Assembly (NCBI GenBank): GCA_025352795.1
Contig: JANXSF010000007.1
Coordinates: 62,001 to 126,000 of the forward strand
DNA from: Acidobacteriota bacterium
GTDB lineage: Bacteria > Acidobacteriota > Terriglobia > Bryobacterales > Bryobacteraceae
Direction: 5' to 3'
Length of the DNA stretch: 64,000 nucleotides
Position numbers and translations under genes: made by a program. The notes beneath the pieces were generated by a model. That model was given only the letters and a program-made list of their open reading frames with translations. It did not search any database and was not told the origin of the DNA. This document shows, in pieces, positions 8,550 through 16,398 of this stretch (positions are counted from its first letter, which is position 1; each line of letters starts with the position of its first letter).

Positions 8550-10310
8550 TTAAGCGCGTTTGGGTGCCGGCCTCTTACCGGTGGTAACAGCAGCCGCTTT
8601 TCGTATCGGAGCTTTTGCCTTAACGGCTGTTTTTGCCACTGCCGTGGGTGCCTTTCGAACCGGGGCGGACTTCGCCATGGTGGAAGGGACAGCCCGTTTG
8701 GCATAAGCATTCCCACGAACCACTGGGGCAACTGACTTGGTAGTCACCCAGCGTCCGCGATAGTAATACCCAGCAGGTCTGGCGGCCATAATAACCGCTG
8801 GAACCGCAGGCACTACCACAAAGTCACCAGGTTCCACACTGGATACAATCTGTGGATTGGCCATTTCAAGCGCCGTTGCGTTGGCGTTATATCGTTTTGC
8901 GATGCCCGTAAGCGTGTCCCCATCTTCGGCACGATGCAGCCGCCAAGTGGAGCGCTTGTCTTCCGGAACATTCTTGATGGCCATGGCAACTTGCGTCAAT
9001 TTGCCTCTAGGGACCCGAATCGGATGACCTGAAGGAATATGATTGCCAATCAGAGAAGGGTTCAATTCCTTAATGTCACTCAGCGTAGCCCCGGCAGCGT
9101 CGGCCACCAGCGGTAAGTGAGTCAACGAATCGGCCAGTACCGTGTCATATTCAAGCGATGGGTCAAACTCCACGTCTTCAATGCCATAATCCTTAGGATT
9201 CTTGGCCATGATGGTCATCGCCAGAATAATAGGAACGTAGTTGGAAGTTTCCAGTGGCAACACACCACGCTTGCGCAGTTCCCAGACATCGGCATAGCCT
9301 GTGCGGACAATGGCCCTATCGACAGCGCCCGGACCACAATTATAGGCAGCAATGGCTAAGTACCAATCGCCGAACTGACCATAAAGATCGCGCAAATGGC
9401 GAGCAGCGGCTCGAGTGGCCATTTCTGGGTCCATTCGTTCATCGGTGTATGCTGTCTGCTTCAATCCATATTCGTTACCGCGAAACTTGACGAATTGCCA
9501 CATTCCCACAGCGGCCATATTGCTCATCGCGCGGGGAAGAAATCCTGATTCGGCTTGTGCCAGATAAATGAGTTCCTGCGGAACACCCTCTTCATCCAAA
9601 ATGCGGGAAATCATCGGTTTGTAGCGACCCATCCGCTTCAACCCGGCAATCAAAGTCCGCTTACCGCGATCTCCAGAAAAATAATTGATGAAGCCTAAAA
9701 CCGCATCGGACATCTCGAGCGGCAACTGGCTGGAGGTGGCACCCAATTCAGCAGTGACCTTATTCTTAATGCGGGGATCCATGGGGAAAGTCAGGCTGCG
9801 GATATCGTCAATGGGAGCTTTGTCGAATTGCGGTTCCTGGTTGGCAGCATCTTCGGTAATTCCACCAACGTCGATGCGATAGATGGCTTGCACCAGATCT
9901 TCAAAACGCTTATCAAAGGTAGGTTGATTGGTGGGCTGGTCCGAAGCGTTCAAAATCATATCGAGCGCCTGGTCAAATAATTTCCTGGCGCCTTCCCGAT
10001 CCCCAGCCAAATACAGCTTCTTCCCTTCTTTAAACCGATCTTCCGCGTGTCGCAGGCGAGTATCAGCTTGCGTAGGACGCGGCGGAAATTGGGGTACTGC
10101 CAAATTCGGAACAGAACCGGAATACATTACCGGAGCAATGATCGGGGGTGCTTCCATCGGCACAAATGCGGAACTTGCGGCCGCCGGTGAGGGTGGCAGA
10201 AAGGACGATCGAAAGCTCTTCGTACTTGGCGTTAGGGTGGAACAACCCGTACAACAAACAGCAACGGCAAGACTAAGGCAATTCAGAGCGGTCAGAGAAA
10301 AAGTTCTCAT
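8550..10310 (-). CDS. mltD: MltD-type membrane-bound lytic murein transglycosylase
   Basis: A 586-residue envelope enzyme. The order is signal peptide with a lipobox-like CTGC (residues 20-23), a linker with a short helical repeat-like part (about 85-120), an SLT family lysozyme-like domain (about 225-370) with catalytic E254 in LAQAESGF and downstream MWQF and AYNCGPGAV motifs, and a LysM domain (about 450-500). It cleaves peptidoglycan glycan strands to 1,6-anhydro-muropeptides. The final 60 residues form a basic Ala/Lys/Pro tail that is not part of the usual family and resembles the tail of the adjacent downstream gene. Confidence 0.92.
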   Translation of the reverse strand: MRTFSLTALNCLSLAVAVCCTGCSTLTPSTKSFRSSFLPPSPAAASSAFVPMEAPPIIAPVMYSGSVPNLAVPQFPPRPTQADTRLRHAEDRFKEGKKLYLAGDREGARKLFDQALDMILNASDQPTNQPTFDKRFEDLVQAIYRIDVGGITEDAANQEPQFDKAPIDDIRSLTFPMDPRIKNKVTAELGATSSQLPLEMSDAVLGFINYFSGDRGKRTLIAGLKRMGRYKPMISRILDEEGVPQELIYLAQAESGFLPRAMSNMAAVGMWQFVKFRGNEYGLKQTAYTDERMDPEMATRAAARHLRDLYGQFGDWYLAIAAYNCGPGAVDRAIVRTGYADVWELRKRGVLPLETSNYVPIILAMTIMAKNPKDYGIEDVEFDPSLEYDTVLADSLTHLPLVADAAGATLSDIKELNPSLIGNHIPSGHPIRVPRGKLTQVAMAIKNVPEDKRSTWRLHRAEDGDTLTGIAKRYNANATALEMANPQIVSSVEPGDFVVVPAVPAVIMAARPAGYYYRGRWVTTKSVAPVVRGNAYAKRAVPSTMAKSAPVRKAPTAVAKTAVKAKAPIRKAAAVTTGKRPAPKRA

Positions 10311-10467
10311 CCATTCTCCTGGTGCGGTATTTGAGTCAAACTACATTGCAACCACACGATGGTACTATAAGCGGGGCAAATATTTCAACCTGGCTACAAT
10401 CTCATCTCTAAGGGAATCGGCAACTCCTGCGGATTCGTTTAGGGCTATCTACGCAGATGTTCCGTTC

Positions 10468-11169
10468 TCAGTGCCCTAGCCCAGGGTCGCCTCTCCCCGG
10501 AATGGATTCATTGGCCACTAACCATATATAGGCCTTCACGGTAGCATAGCCACTGCGAACCAATGGCATTCCCTTGGCCAGCGTGGTTGCTTCTGCCAAC
10601 GGCATATCCTTTAAGATCAGCAGAGCAGCGTATTCAGCCGAGTCAAGAAAAGGCCCTGACGCACGAACTTTCCCCTGTAATTGAAGAGTTTTAATAGCCA
10701 AACTCTGTTCCGCCAACACATCCACTGGACCCGAGGATTCCCAACTTCTGGTCTTACTAAACAGCAGCAAAGGCAGCTGAACCATTTCGTATTTCGCACT
10801 GGGATCAGCTTTCAGATTGGATGCCAGCGGTTCGCCAAATGCGTTGGGACCCCGCCATAAGTGCACATCCAGTGTGAGACGTTTGTTAATCACAGCCGGA
10901 TCATTCGCCGTCCATTGCTGTGCCTGCTCAATGGAGTTACATCGGTAAACAACCACTCCTCGCGGACCTTCTGCTGTCAGAAACGGGCCTGCCGCCAGCA
11001 GATGTCCCGCTTTAGCCATGTTTCCCATGTGAGCTAAATGCCCTTCCTGAATCTTTTCCCTCTCCGCATCGGGCATTTCTTTGCGGTTGGGGAAACTGTT
11101 CAGAAAACCAAAACAGAAGTCTTCGGCACTGGCCGATAGGCTGATCAGAAAAATAAACAGAAGCCTCAT
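10468..11169 (-). CDS. Exported protein with YCII-like domains
   Basis: A 233-residue protein with an N-terminal signal peptide (MRLLFIFLISLSASA). Residues about 40-110 match the YCII-related ferredoxin-like fold: HLAHMGNMAKAGHLLAAGPF, followed by GVVVYRCNSIEQAQQW and NDPAV. The second half (PFLDSAEYAALLILKDMPLAEATTLA) looks like a degenerate second copy. YCII proteins are mostly of unknown function, sometimes enzymatic with His/Asp pairs; secretion is uncommon. It stands alone, divergent from the downstream transporter. The start is the first ATG giving a signal peptide. Confidence 0.75.
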   Translation of the reverse strand: MRLLFIFLISLSASAEDFCFGFLNSFPNRKEMPDAEREKIQEGHLAHMGNMAKAGHLLAAGPFLTAEGPRGVVVYRCNSIEQAQQWTANDPAVINKRLTLDVHLWRGPNAFGEPLASNLKADPSAKYEMVQLPLLLFSKTRSWESSGPVDVLAEQSLAIKTLQLQGKVRASGPFLDSAEYAALLILKDMPLAEATTLAKGMPLVRSGYATVKAYIWLVANESIPGRGDPGLGH

Positions 11170-11237
11170 GACTTTATAATAACGATCTTTTTTAATAACG
11201 ATAAGCGGCTGCCGGAATCTTGTACAATCAGGCGGAT

Positions 11238-12485
11238 ATGCAAACGAATCGAATTCTGTACGCCGCTGCTGCCATCTTCATGCAAGTTCTGCTGGGCGTG
11301 ATCTACTCTTGGTCGGTCTTTCGAGCACCCTTAGCCCAACTGCACGGCTGGAACCGTTCCCAAACCATTGCACCCTACCGCTATTCCATCCTCGCCTTTG
11401 CTGCCAGCATGATCATCGCAGGCTTCTGGCAGGATCGGAAAGGTCCGCGCCTGGTGGCAACCGTGGGTGGATTTTTACTGGGCACCGGATGCCTGCTCGC
11501 CGGGCTATTTGGTGACACGCTCAACGGTTTAATTCTTGCTTACGGCGTAGTGGCTGGCGCGGGGGTCGGCTTTGCCTACGTAACACCCATCGCCATGTGC
11601 ATTAAATGGTTTCCCGATAAGCGCGGTATGATAATCGGCCTGGCCGTGATGGGCTTCGGCATTGGACCCTTATTGTTCGGACCCTTACTGGAATCATTGA
11701 TAGGCAAAGATCCTACCCAGTTAGCCCAAACCATTCCTCGGACGTTTTTTATCCTTGCCGCCATCTTTTATATAGGAGTGATTGGAGCGGCGCAATTTTA
11801 CCGCGTCCCACCCGCAGGATGGCGACCCGCCGGTTGGACTCCGCCCCCCAGCCTCAAAACAGTTCCAGAGTTGCCACCCAGCCAGTTGATTCGCACCTGG
11901 CAATTCTACGCTCTGTGGCTGGTGTACTTTTTGGGGACCTCAGTGGGGCTCACCATCATCGGCGAAGCTTCTCCGCTGTTGCAGGAAATGGCCAAGAAGA
12001 ATCCTGTAATGCAGGCTGGCGTGGCATTGGGCATTATGAGTATCTTCAACGGCGTTGGCCGTCTGGTGTGGGGCAGCATTTCAGATCGCTATGGCCGCAA
12101 AATCGCAGTGTACGGTATGTGCGCAGTTTCCATGTTGGCCTGTCTCGGGTTCTTGCGGACAGCCGCAGATTTCTGGACGCTGCTCATCGGCCTATGCTGC
12201 GGAGCCTTCGCCTACGGCGGCTATTTGGCGCTGATGCCATCGTTCACCGCCGATTACTTTGGACCCAAGAACGTCGGTGCCAACTACGGGCTCCTATTCT
12301 CTGCCTGGGGACTGTGCGGCTTTCTGGTCCCAGGCTATTTCGCATCCATTTTAGATACAGCACGCAAAGCCAATAATATGGCAGGCGGATATAGCGAAGT
12401 GTTCGGGACACTTTCCATTCTGGCCTTCCTGGGCCTGGGCATCAACGTTTTTTTGAGACCCCCAAATTCCGTGAGCGTCCCCTAG
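11238..12485 (+). CDS. MFS transporter, oxalate/formate antiporter (OFA) family
   Basis: A 415-residue protein with about 12 transmembrane helices. The N-terminal signature (LGVIYSWSVFRAPLAQLHGW), PRLVATVGGFLLGTG, the ITPIAMCIKWFPDKRGMIIGLAVMGFG-type block and the second-half loop WGSISDRYGRK are typical of the OFA/monocarboxylate branch. It should exchange or import small carboxylates across the inner membrane; the substrate cannot be read. The ATG at 11238 is preferred over a TTG at 11220 because it opens directly into the first helix. The gene is convergent with the PKHD hydroxylase across a hairpin-rich spacer. Confidence 0.9.
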   Translation: MQTNRILYAAAAIFMQVLLGVIYSWSVFRAPLAQLHGWNRSQTIAPYRYSILAFAASMIIAGFWQDRKGPRLVATVGGFLLGTGCLLAGLFGDTLNGLILAYGVVAGAGVGFAYVTPIAMCIKWFPDKRGMIIGLAVMGFGIGPLLFGPLLESLIGKDPTQLAQTIPRTFFILAAIFYIGVIGAAQFYRVPPAGWRPAGWTPPPSLKTVPELPPSQLIRTWQFYALWLVYFLGTSVGLTIIGEASPLLQEMAKKNPVMQAGVALGIMSIFNGVGRLVWGSISDRYGRKIAVYGMCAVSMLACLGFLRTAADFWTLLIGLCCGAFAYGGYLALMPSFTADYFGPKNVGANYGLLFSAWGLCGFLVPGYFASILDTARKANNMAGGYSEVFGTLSILAFLGLGINVFLRPPNSVSVP

Positions 12486-12698
12486 GTATCTCAACAAAGG
12501 TTGAGAGATTCTATGCGGGAAAACTAAATGGCAGGCAGTTTTGCCTGTCAAGTCCGCTAGCGGACTTTCTTCACCCCTTCGAGTGCCTGGAAAACTTCTG
12601 AAATTGGGAAAACTATATGACATTGGGAGATTCCGCCTGCCAGCTCGCCCACTAGCGAAGTTTTTTACAGAATCCCAACCGGTCCGCTGCTAGGTATC
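12482..12698. repeat. Hairpin-rich spacer flanked by a 9-bp direct repeat
   Basis: CTAGGTATC occurs at 12482-12490 and again at 12690-12698, each copy containing the stop codon of one of the two convergent genes. Inside, GGGAAAACTAAATG (12517-12530) and GGGAAAACTATATG (12606-12619) are 13/14 identical, and each is followed by a CTAGCG-centred segment. The first centre is a perfect 18-bp palindrome, AAGTCCGCTAGCGGACTT (12550-12567), followed by TCTTC. The structure could be a duplicated terminator or a small non-autonomous insertion with target duplication. Confidence 0.4.
12550..12570. terminator. Palindromic hairpin downstream of the OFA transporter
   Basis: The perfect palindrome AAGTCCGCTAGCGGACTT is followed by TCT. 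It can fold into an 8-9 bp GC-rich stem in either strand's RNA. The T-tract is short, so termination efficiency is uncertain. A weaker hairpin-like segment around CACTAGCGAAG with a six-T run lies at 12650-12666. Confidence 0.45.
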
Positions 12699-13358
12699 CA
12701 TGGAATAACGCAAAAGGTTGTTATAACACTTCGATAAAAGCAGAAGCGATGCAGCGTCTTCCTCAGCTTCTGCCTTGGCTGTGGCCGTCCCCAAATCGTA
12801 GAGGATAGCTCGTATGCGCGGATCTCGAACGGCGCATTGAATCCATGTCACAATAGCGAAGCGAACGCCACGAGTTATGGGTTCCACGCGATGCAGCATG
12901 GTAGCTGGGTACACTACCGCTTCCCCCTGTGCCAGCTTGATCGCCTGTTCGCCCAGCGGTTGTTCAATCAGCAATTCTCCACCGTCGTAGGAATCGGGGT
13001 CACTCAAAAATAGCGTCATCGCCAAGTCTGTCCGCAGCGGATTTGCCCCACCCATAATCGCCCCATCAATGTGAGTGCCGTACTTCATTTCAATTTCGTA
13101 TCGACTATAGATTGGCGGCAACACACGCCTGGGTTGCGCGAAGAGTTGGAATTCTTTGTTGCGACGCAATGCGGAAAATATAATGTCATCCAAAATCGGC
13201 CAGTCCGATCCGGAACGGTCCACTTGCAGATTCTGCTTCACATCCTTGGCTAGCCCCGATGCCGTGGCTCTGCCATCCACAAACTTAGCCGTCTGGAATT
13301 CCAGCAGGAACCGCTGAACTTCTGCCGCAGTCAGTACCTGGATAATCTGGAATTCCAT
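12690..13358 (-). CDS. PKHD-type Fe(II)/2-oxoglutarate hydroxylase (PiuC/YbiX family)
   Basis: A 222-residue cytosolic dioxygenase-like protein matching the PiuC/YbiX family in length and motifs. The metal triad is H96-x-D98 in YGTHIDGA and H156 in MLHRVEPITRG; R166 is the likely 2-oxoglutarate-binding Arg. DGGELLIE is also typical. In other bacteria these genes are often iron-regulated and neighbour TonB receptors; here the nearest receptor is about 9 kb away. The substrate is unknown for the family. It starts 11 bases downstream of the PEP-CTERM gene's stop on the same strand, so the two may be co-transcribed. Confidence 0.9.
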   Translation of the reverse strand: MEFQIIQVLTAAEVQRFLLEFQTAKFVDGRATASGLAKDVKQNLQVDRSGSDWPILDDIIFSALRRNKEFQLFAQPRRVLPPIYSRYEIEMKYGTHIDGAIMGGANPLRTDLAMTLFLSDPDSYDGGELLIEQPLGEQAIKLAQGEAVVYPATMLHRVEPITRGVRFAIVTWIQCAVRDPRIRAILYDLGTATAKAEAEEDAASLLLLSKCYNNLLRYSMDT

Positions 13359-13369
13359 AGGCTTTTTAA

Positions 13370-13906
13370 CTATTTTTTCGATTTTGAGCGGAGCGCCAAT
13401 GCCCCAGCCAGCGCCAATCCCACGCCAGCGAACGTGGCCGGTTCAGGGGTAGGAGAGTTCGTCTTCAGACTAAAATCGTAGTTAGTTCCTTCAAATGGGG
13501 TGACCCCAACCACAAGCATGCCATCGCCTGGAATAATTCCAGTTAGGGTAGCCGGGTTTGTGCTTTGAGCATTTAGAACACCTTGAGCGCTATTGTATGT
13601 GGTGACATTGACCATCCCAACATACCCTCCGGAGGTGAGCGTGTAGATGTCGCCAGCCAGTAAACCACTCCACTTAAAAAAGTCAGAATCAACGACTAGT
13701 GGGGAAAGCCCTCCAATCACTCGATCCGTTCCTGCGGGAAGCACATTGGCCCCGGGAAAATTATTGCTGAAATCCGTGATTGTAGATTCGTTGAAGGTGG
13801 TAGCCTGGGCCGCGCCAGTGGCAATGGCAGTCAAGCAGGTGGTGGTTAAAAGTTTGCGTGCCAATTTTTTAAGAGACGCGGAAGTCTTGTTTGGGGGAGT
13901 ATTCAT
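13370..13906 (-). CDS. PEP-CTERM sorting-domain exported protein
   Basis: A 178-residue secreted protein. It has a long signal peptide ending AAQA (about residues 1-36), a Ser/Thr/Gly-rich beta-type body, and a C-terminal PEP-CTERM tripartite signal: PEPATF, a hydrophobic helix (GVGLALAGALAL) and a basic RSKSKK end. Such tails are recognised by exosortase (EpsH/XrtA type), which lies elsewhere if present. The body has no recognisable catalytic motif; members are usually extracellular matrix or exopolysaccharide-associated. Same strand as, and 11 bases upstream of, the PKHD hydroxylase. Confidence 0.85.
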   Translation of the reverse strand: MNTPPNKTSASLKKLARKLLTTTCLTAIATGAAQATTFNESTITDFSNNFPGANVLPAGTDRVIGGLSPLVVDSDFFKWSGLLAGDIYTLTSGGYVGMVNVTTYNSAQGVLNAQSTNPATLTGIIPGDGMLVVGVTPFEGTNYDFSLKTNSPTPEPATFAGVGLALAGALALRSKSKK

Positions 13907-14075
13907 AATTTTTAAAGTTACCTCTGGGACATCGTTAAGTATACGACGGGAACAAGTCCAGCAAAGGAAAGCGCTTACAGAGATTGGTTACTTTTGAACT
14001 GGACCAACTCATCGACAACGTTCGAGCTCGCTTTTAGATTCATCCTGAAGCATTAAGATTTCGTATATTGGTAGT

Positions 14076-14558
14076 ATGCAGGCAACGCGTTTGGCAAGCT
14101 TTTCGAAAATAATCCTGGTCACTGCCATGGCTACAATCTGCTCCTTGAGCTATGCCCAGCAACTGCCCGATGGTCCAGGCAAAATGGAAACCACAAAGCT
14201 CTGTAGCCAATGTCATGAACTGGCTCGTTCCATTTCTGTGCGTCAGGACAAGGCCGGTTGGCAGATCACCATGGCCAAGATGACGACCCTGGGCATGAAG
14301 GGTTCCGATGCCGATTTTCAAGTCGTTTTCGATTATTTGGCATCCCATTATCAGGCGGATGAAGTGGCCAAGTTGAATATCAACGTAGCTGAATCCATCG
14401 ATATTGAAAGCGCCCTTGGCCTGCGTCGTTCCCAAGCTACCGCCATCATCAGCTATCGAGCCAAGCACGGTCCATTTCATTCAGTCGACGATCTGAAAAA
14501 AGTTCCGGGTCTGGACACTGCTAAAATTAAAGCGAAGAAAGATCGACTAACTTTTTAA
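14076..14558 (+). CDS. Exported haem-c / helix-hairpin-helix fusion protein
   Basis: A 160-residue protein with a signal peptide (about 1-27), then a cytochrome c-like segment with haem motif C43-S-Q-C46-H47, resembling the N-terminal domain of quinohemoprotein amine dehydrogenase alpha subunits. Residues about 95-158 form a ComEA-type helix-hairpin-helix unit (ESALGLRRSQATAIISYR, FHSVDDLKKVPGLD). ComEA domains bind DNA in competence, yet here the domain is joined to a haem. It starts an operon with a di-haem peroxidase six bases downstream. Function unknown; electron transfer is inferred from the haem site and neighbours. Confidence 0.8.
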   Translation: MQATRLASFSKIILVTAMATICSLSYAQQLPDGPGKMETTKLCSQCHELARSISVRQDKAGWQITMAKMTTLGMKGSDADFQVVFDYLASHYQADEVAKLNINVAESIDIESALGLRRSQATAIISYRAKHGPFHSVDDLKKVPGLDTAKIKAKKDRLTF

Positions 14559-14564
14559 TACATC

Positions 14565-15641
14565 ATGACTCCCACTAAACAGTTCCTGTGCTTTGGTATC
14601 GCAACGGCACTTCTGTTTTCCTGCGGACGATCAAATCAACCACTTGGCACCGTGCTGCGCATTGAAGCCCCACTGGGACTTCCCGCTGCTACTGCACCAA
14701 CGGACAATCCGCCCACTGTGGAAACAGTTGCACTGGGTCGAAAACTTTTCTACGACAAAAAACTTTCCGCCGACGGCACGGTTGCCTGCGCCAGTTGTCA
14801 TAGTCCTGAAGCAGGCTTTGCTGATCCACGTCGCGTTTCCGCAGGCATTGGCGGAAAGTTGGGAACTCGGAACTCACCCACCGTTCTGAACGCTGCGTAT
14901 TCGCCTGTTCAATTTTTTGATGGCCGTGCCAAAACCCTTGAAGAACAAGCAGGCGGACCCATCGCCAACCCTGTTGAAATGAATCTTCCGCACGAAGCCT
15001 GCGTGACTAAGCTGAATGCCGATGCTGAATACACGAAGCTCTTTCAAGCTGCCTTCGGCCCCGGCGTTATCACCATGACAAAATTGGAACGAGCCATCGC
15101 CAGCTTTGAACGGACTCTGCTGAGTGGAAACTCCGCCTTTGATCGCTATTTTTTCGGCGGTGACCTCACAGCTATGAGCCCGGCAGCCATTCGGGGTCTG
15201 GAACTTTTCAACAATACAAAAAAAGGGAACTGCGCAGTCTGCCACCGCATCGGAGCGCAGAACGCTCCTTTCACCGATGGCAAGTTTCACAACATTGGAG
15301 TAGGCTTTGATTCCGATGGCGAATTGACTGACCTGGGTCGCTATGCTCAAACCAAAGACGAGCGCGATAAAGGAGCTTTCAAAACGCCAACACTGCGCAA
15401 CATCGCCCAAACCGCCCCTTACATGCATGACGGTCGTCAAAAGACACTGAAAGATGTTGTGGATTTCTACGTCGGCGGAGGAACTTCCAATCCGCAACTT
15501 GACGCAGAGATCAAGGAATTGAAACTCACTGGTCAGGAGCGGGCAGATCTGGTGGCCTTTATGGAATCGCTGACTGGTGAAGCTCCACCAAATTCAGGTC
15601 CGCCTACTGCTGGACTACAAACCTCTGGACTACAGAAATGA
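14565..15641 (+). CDS. MauG/cytochrome c peroxidase-family di-haem lipoprotein
   Basis: A 358-residue lipoprotein (lipobox ending LFSC20) with two c-haem sites: C75-A-S-C78-H79 near the start of the domain and C223-A-V-C226-H227. MHDGR and FKTPTLRNIAQTAPYMH are the signatures of the cytochrome c peroxidase/MauG family. Members reduce peroxide or oxidise protein residues during cofactor maturation. Which role applies is not evident, but the next gene encodes a cupredoxin, a natural electron donor or acceptor. The stop overlaps the next start by four bases, so translation is coupled. Confidence 0.92.
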   Translation: MTPTKQFLCFGIATALLFSCGRSNQPLGTVLRIEAPLGLPAATAPTDNPPTVETVALGRKLFYDKKLSADGTVACASCHSPEAGFADPRRVSAGIGGKLGTRNSPTVLNAAYSPVQFFDGRAKTLEEQAGGPIANPVEMNLPHEACVTKLNADAEYTKLFQAAFGPGVITMTKLERAIASFERTLLSGNSAFDRYFFGGDLTAMSPAAIRGLELFNNTKKGNCAVCHRIGAQNAPFTDGKFHNIGVGFDSDGELTDLGRYAQTKDERDKGAFKTPTLRNIAQTAPYMHDGRQKTLKDVVDFYVGGGTSNPQLDAEIKELKLTGQERADLVAFMESLTGEAPPNSGPPTAGLQTSGLQK

Positions 15642-16393
15642 GGCAACTGCTGGTTGCCGTATTCCTGCTATCGGCATGCACCAGCAATCCCGAAAAAAAG
15701 CTGGCCACGCCTTCCACCACAGAAATTGTTTATGCCGAAGTGGACCCCACAATATCGGGAATTATTTCCGGAACCGTTATGTTCAACGGCAAAACTCCAC
15801 CTCGTAAAAAAGTGGATATGGATGAAGATCCGCAGTGCGCGAAGTTACACAAGCAAGCCGTCTATAACGATTCCATTGCAGCCAACGGCAAAGGTAATTT
15901 AGCTAACGTTTTTGTCTACGTGAAGCATGGCCTGGAGGGTAAAAACTTCCGCCTACCTGCCGATGCCGTAACCATGGTTCAAAAAGGATGCTGGTTTGAA
16001 CCACGCATCCAAGGCATTCAAACCGGCCAAAAGTTTCAGGTGATCAATTCCGATCCCGTCACCCATAACGTTCATCCGCGTCCCAAAATCAATCGCGAAT
16101 GGAATCAAAGTCAGGAGTCCGGTGCTGTGCCGCTGATTCGCCGTTTCAGCAAGCCGGAAGTGATGGTCCGGGTGAAGTGCAACATTCATGGCTGGATGAA
16201 AGCCTGGGTTGGTGTGGTTGAAAATCCTTACTATGCGGTGACCACTGCTGACGGCAATTTTGAGCTCAAGAATCTGCCTCCAGGAAAGTATACGATTGAA
16301 GCTTGGCAGGAAGAACTAGGTGTGCAGGAACAGGAAGTAGTGGTACCGCCATCGGGCAAGCAGACCCTGCAGTTCACATTCAAGGGAGAATAA
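15638..16393 (+). CDS. Blue-copper (cupredoxin-like) lipoprotein
   Basis: A 251-residue lipoprotein (LLSAC14). The central domain carries a plausible type-1 copper site: His in THNVHPRP, then C181-N-I-H184-G-W-M187, the compact Cys-x-x-His-x-x-Met arrangement of cupredoxins. The C-terminal about 55 residues form a carboxypeptidase-regulatory/transthyretin-like beta-sandwich (TADGNFELKNLPPGKYTIEAW). The protein is related to a group loosely called methylamine-utilisation proteins. It overlaps the MauG-like gene by four bases and precedes the propeller lipoprotein by five bases. It is likely an electron shuttle between the haem proteins of this operon; the partner is not proven. Confidence 0.85.
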   Translation: MRQLLVAVFLLSACTSNPEKKLATPSTTEIVYAEVDPTISGIISGTVMFNGKTPPRKKVDMDEDPQCAKLHKQAVYNDSIAANGKGNLANVFVYVKHGLEGKNFRLPADAVTMVQKGCWFEPRIQGIQTGQKFQVINSDPVTHNVHPRPKINREWNQSQESGAVPLIRRFSKPEVMVRVKCNIHGWMKAWVGVVENPYYAVTTADGNFELKNLPPGKYTIEAWQEELGVQEQEVVVPPSGKQTLQFTFKGE

Positions 16394-16398
16394 CTTTT

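Noticed and set aside
12513-12670. Small coding gene in the spacer after the OFA transporter
   Set aside because: Frames here are short and lack ribosome-binding sites and known motifs. The sequence is dominated by hairpins and repeats.
16303-16398. Extended N-terminus of the YVTN propeller gene
   Set aside because: It would overlap the cupredoxin gene by about 90 bases, has no ribosome-binding site, and hides the lipoprotein signal that begins at 16399.
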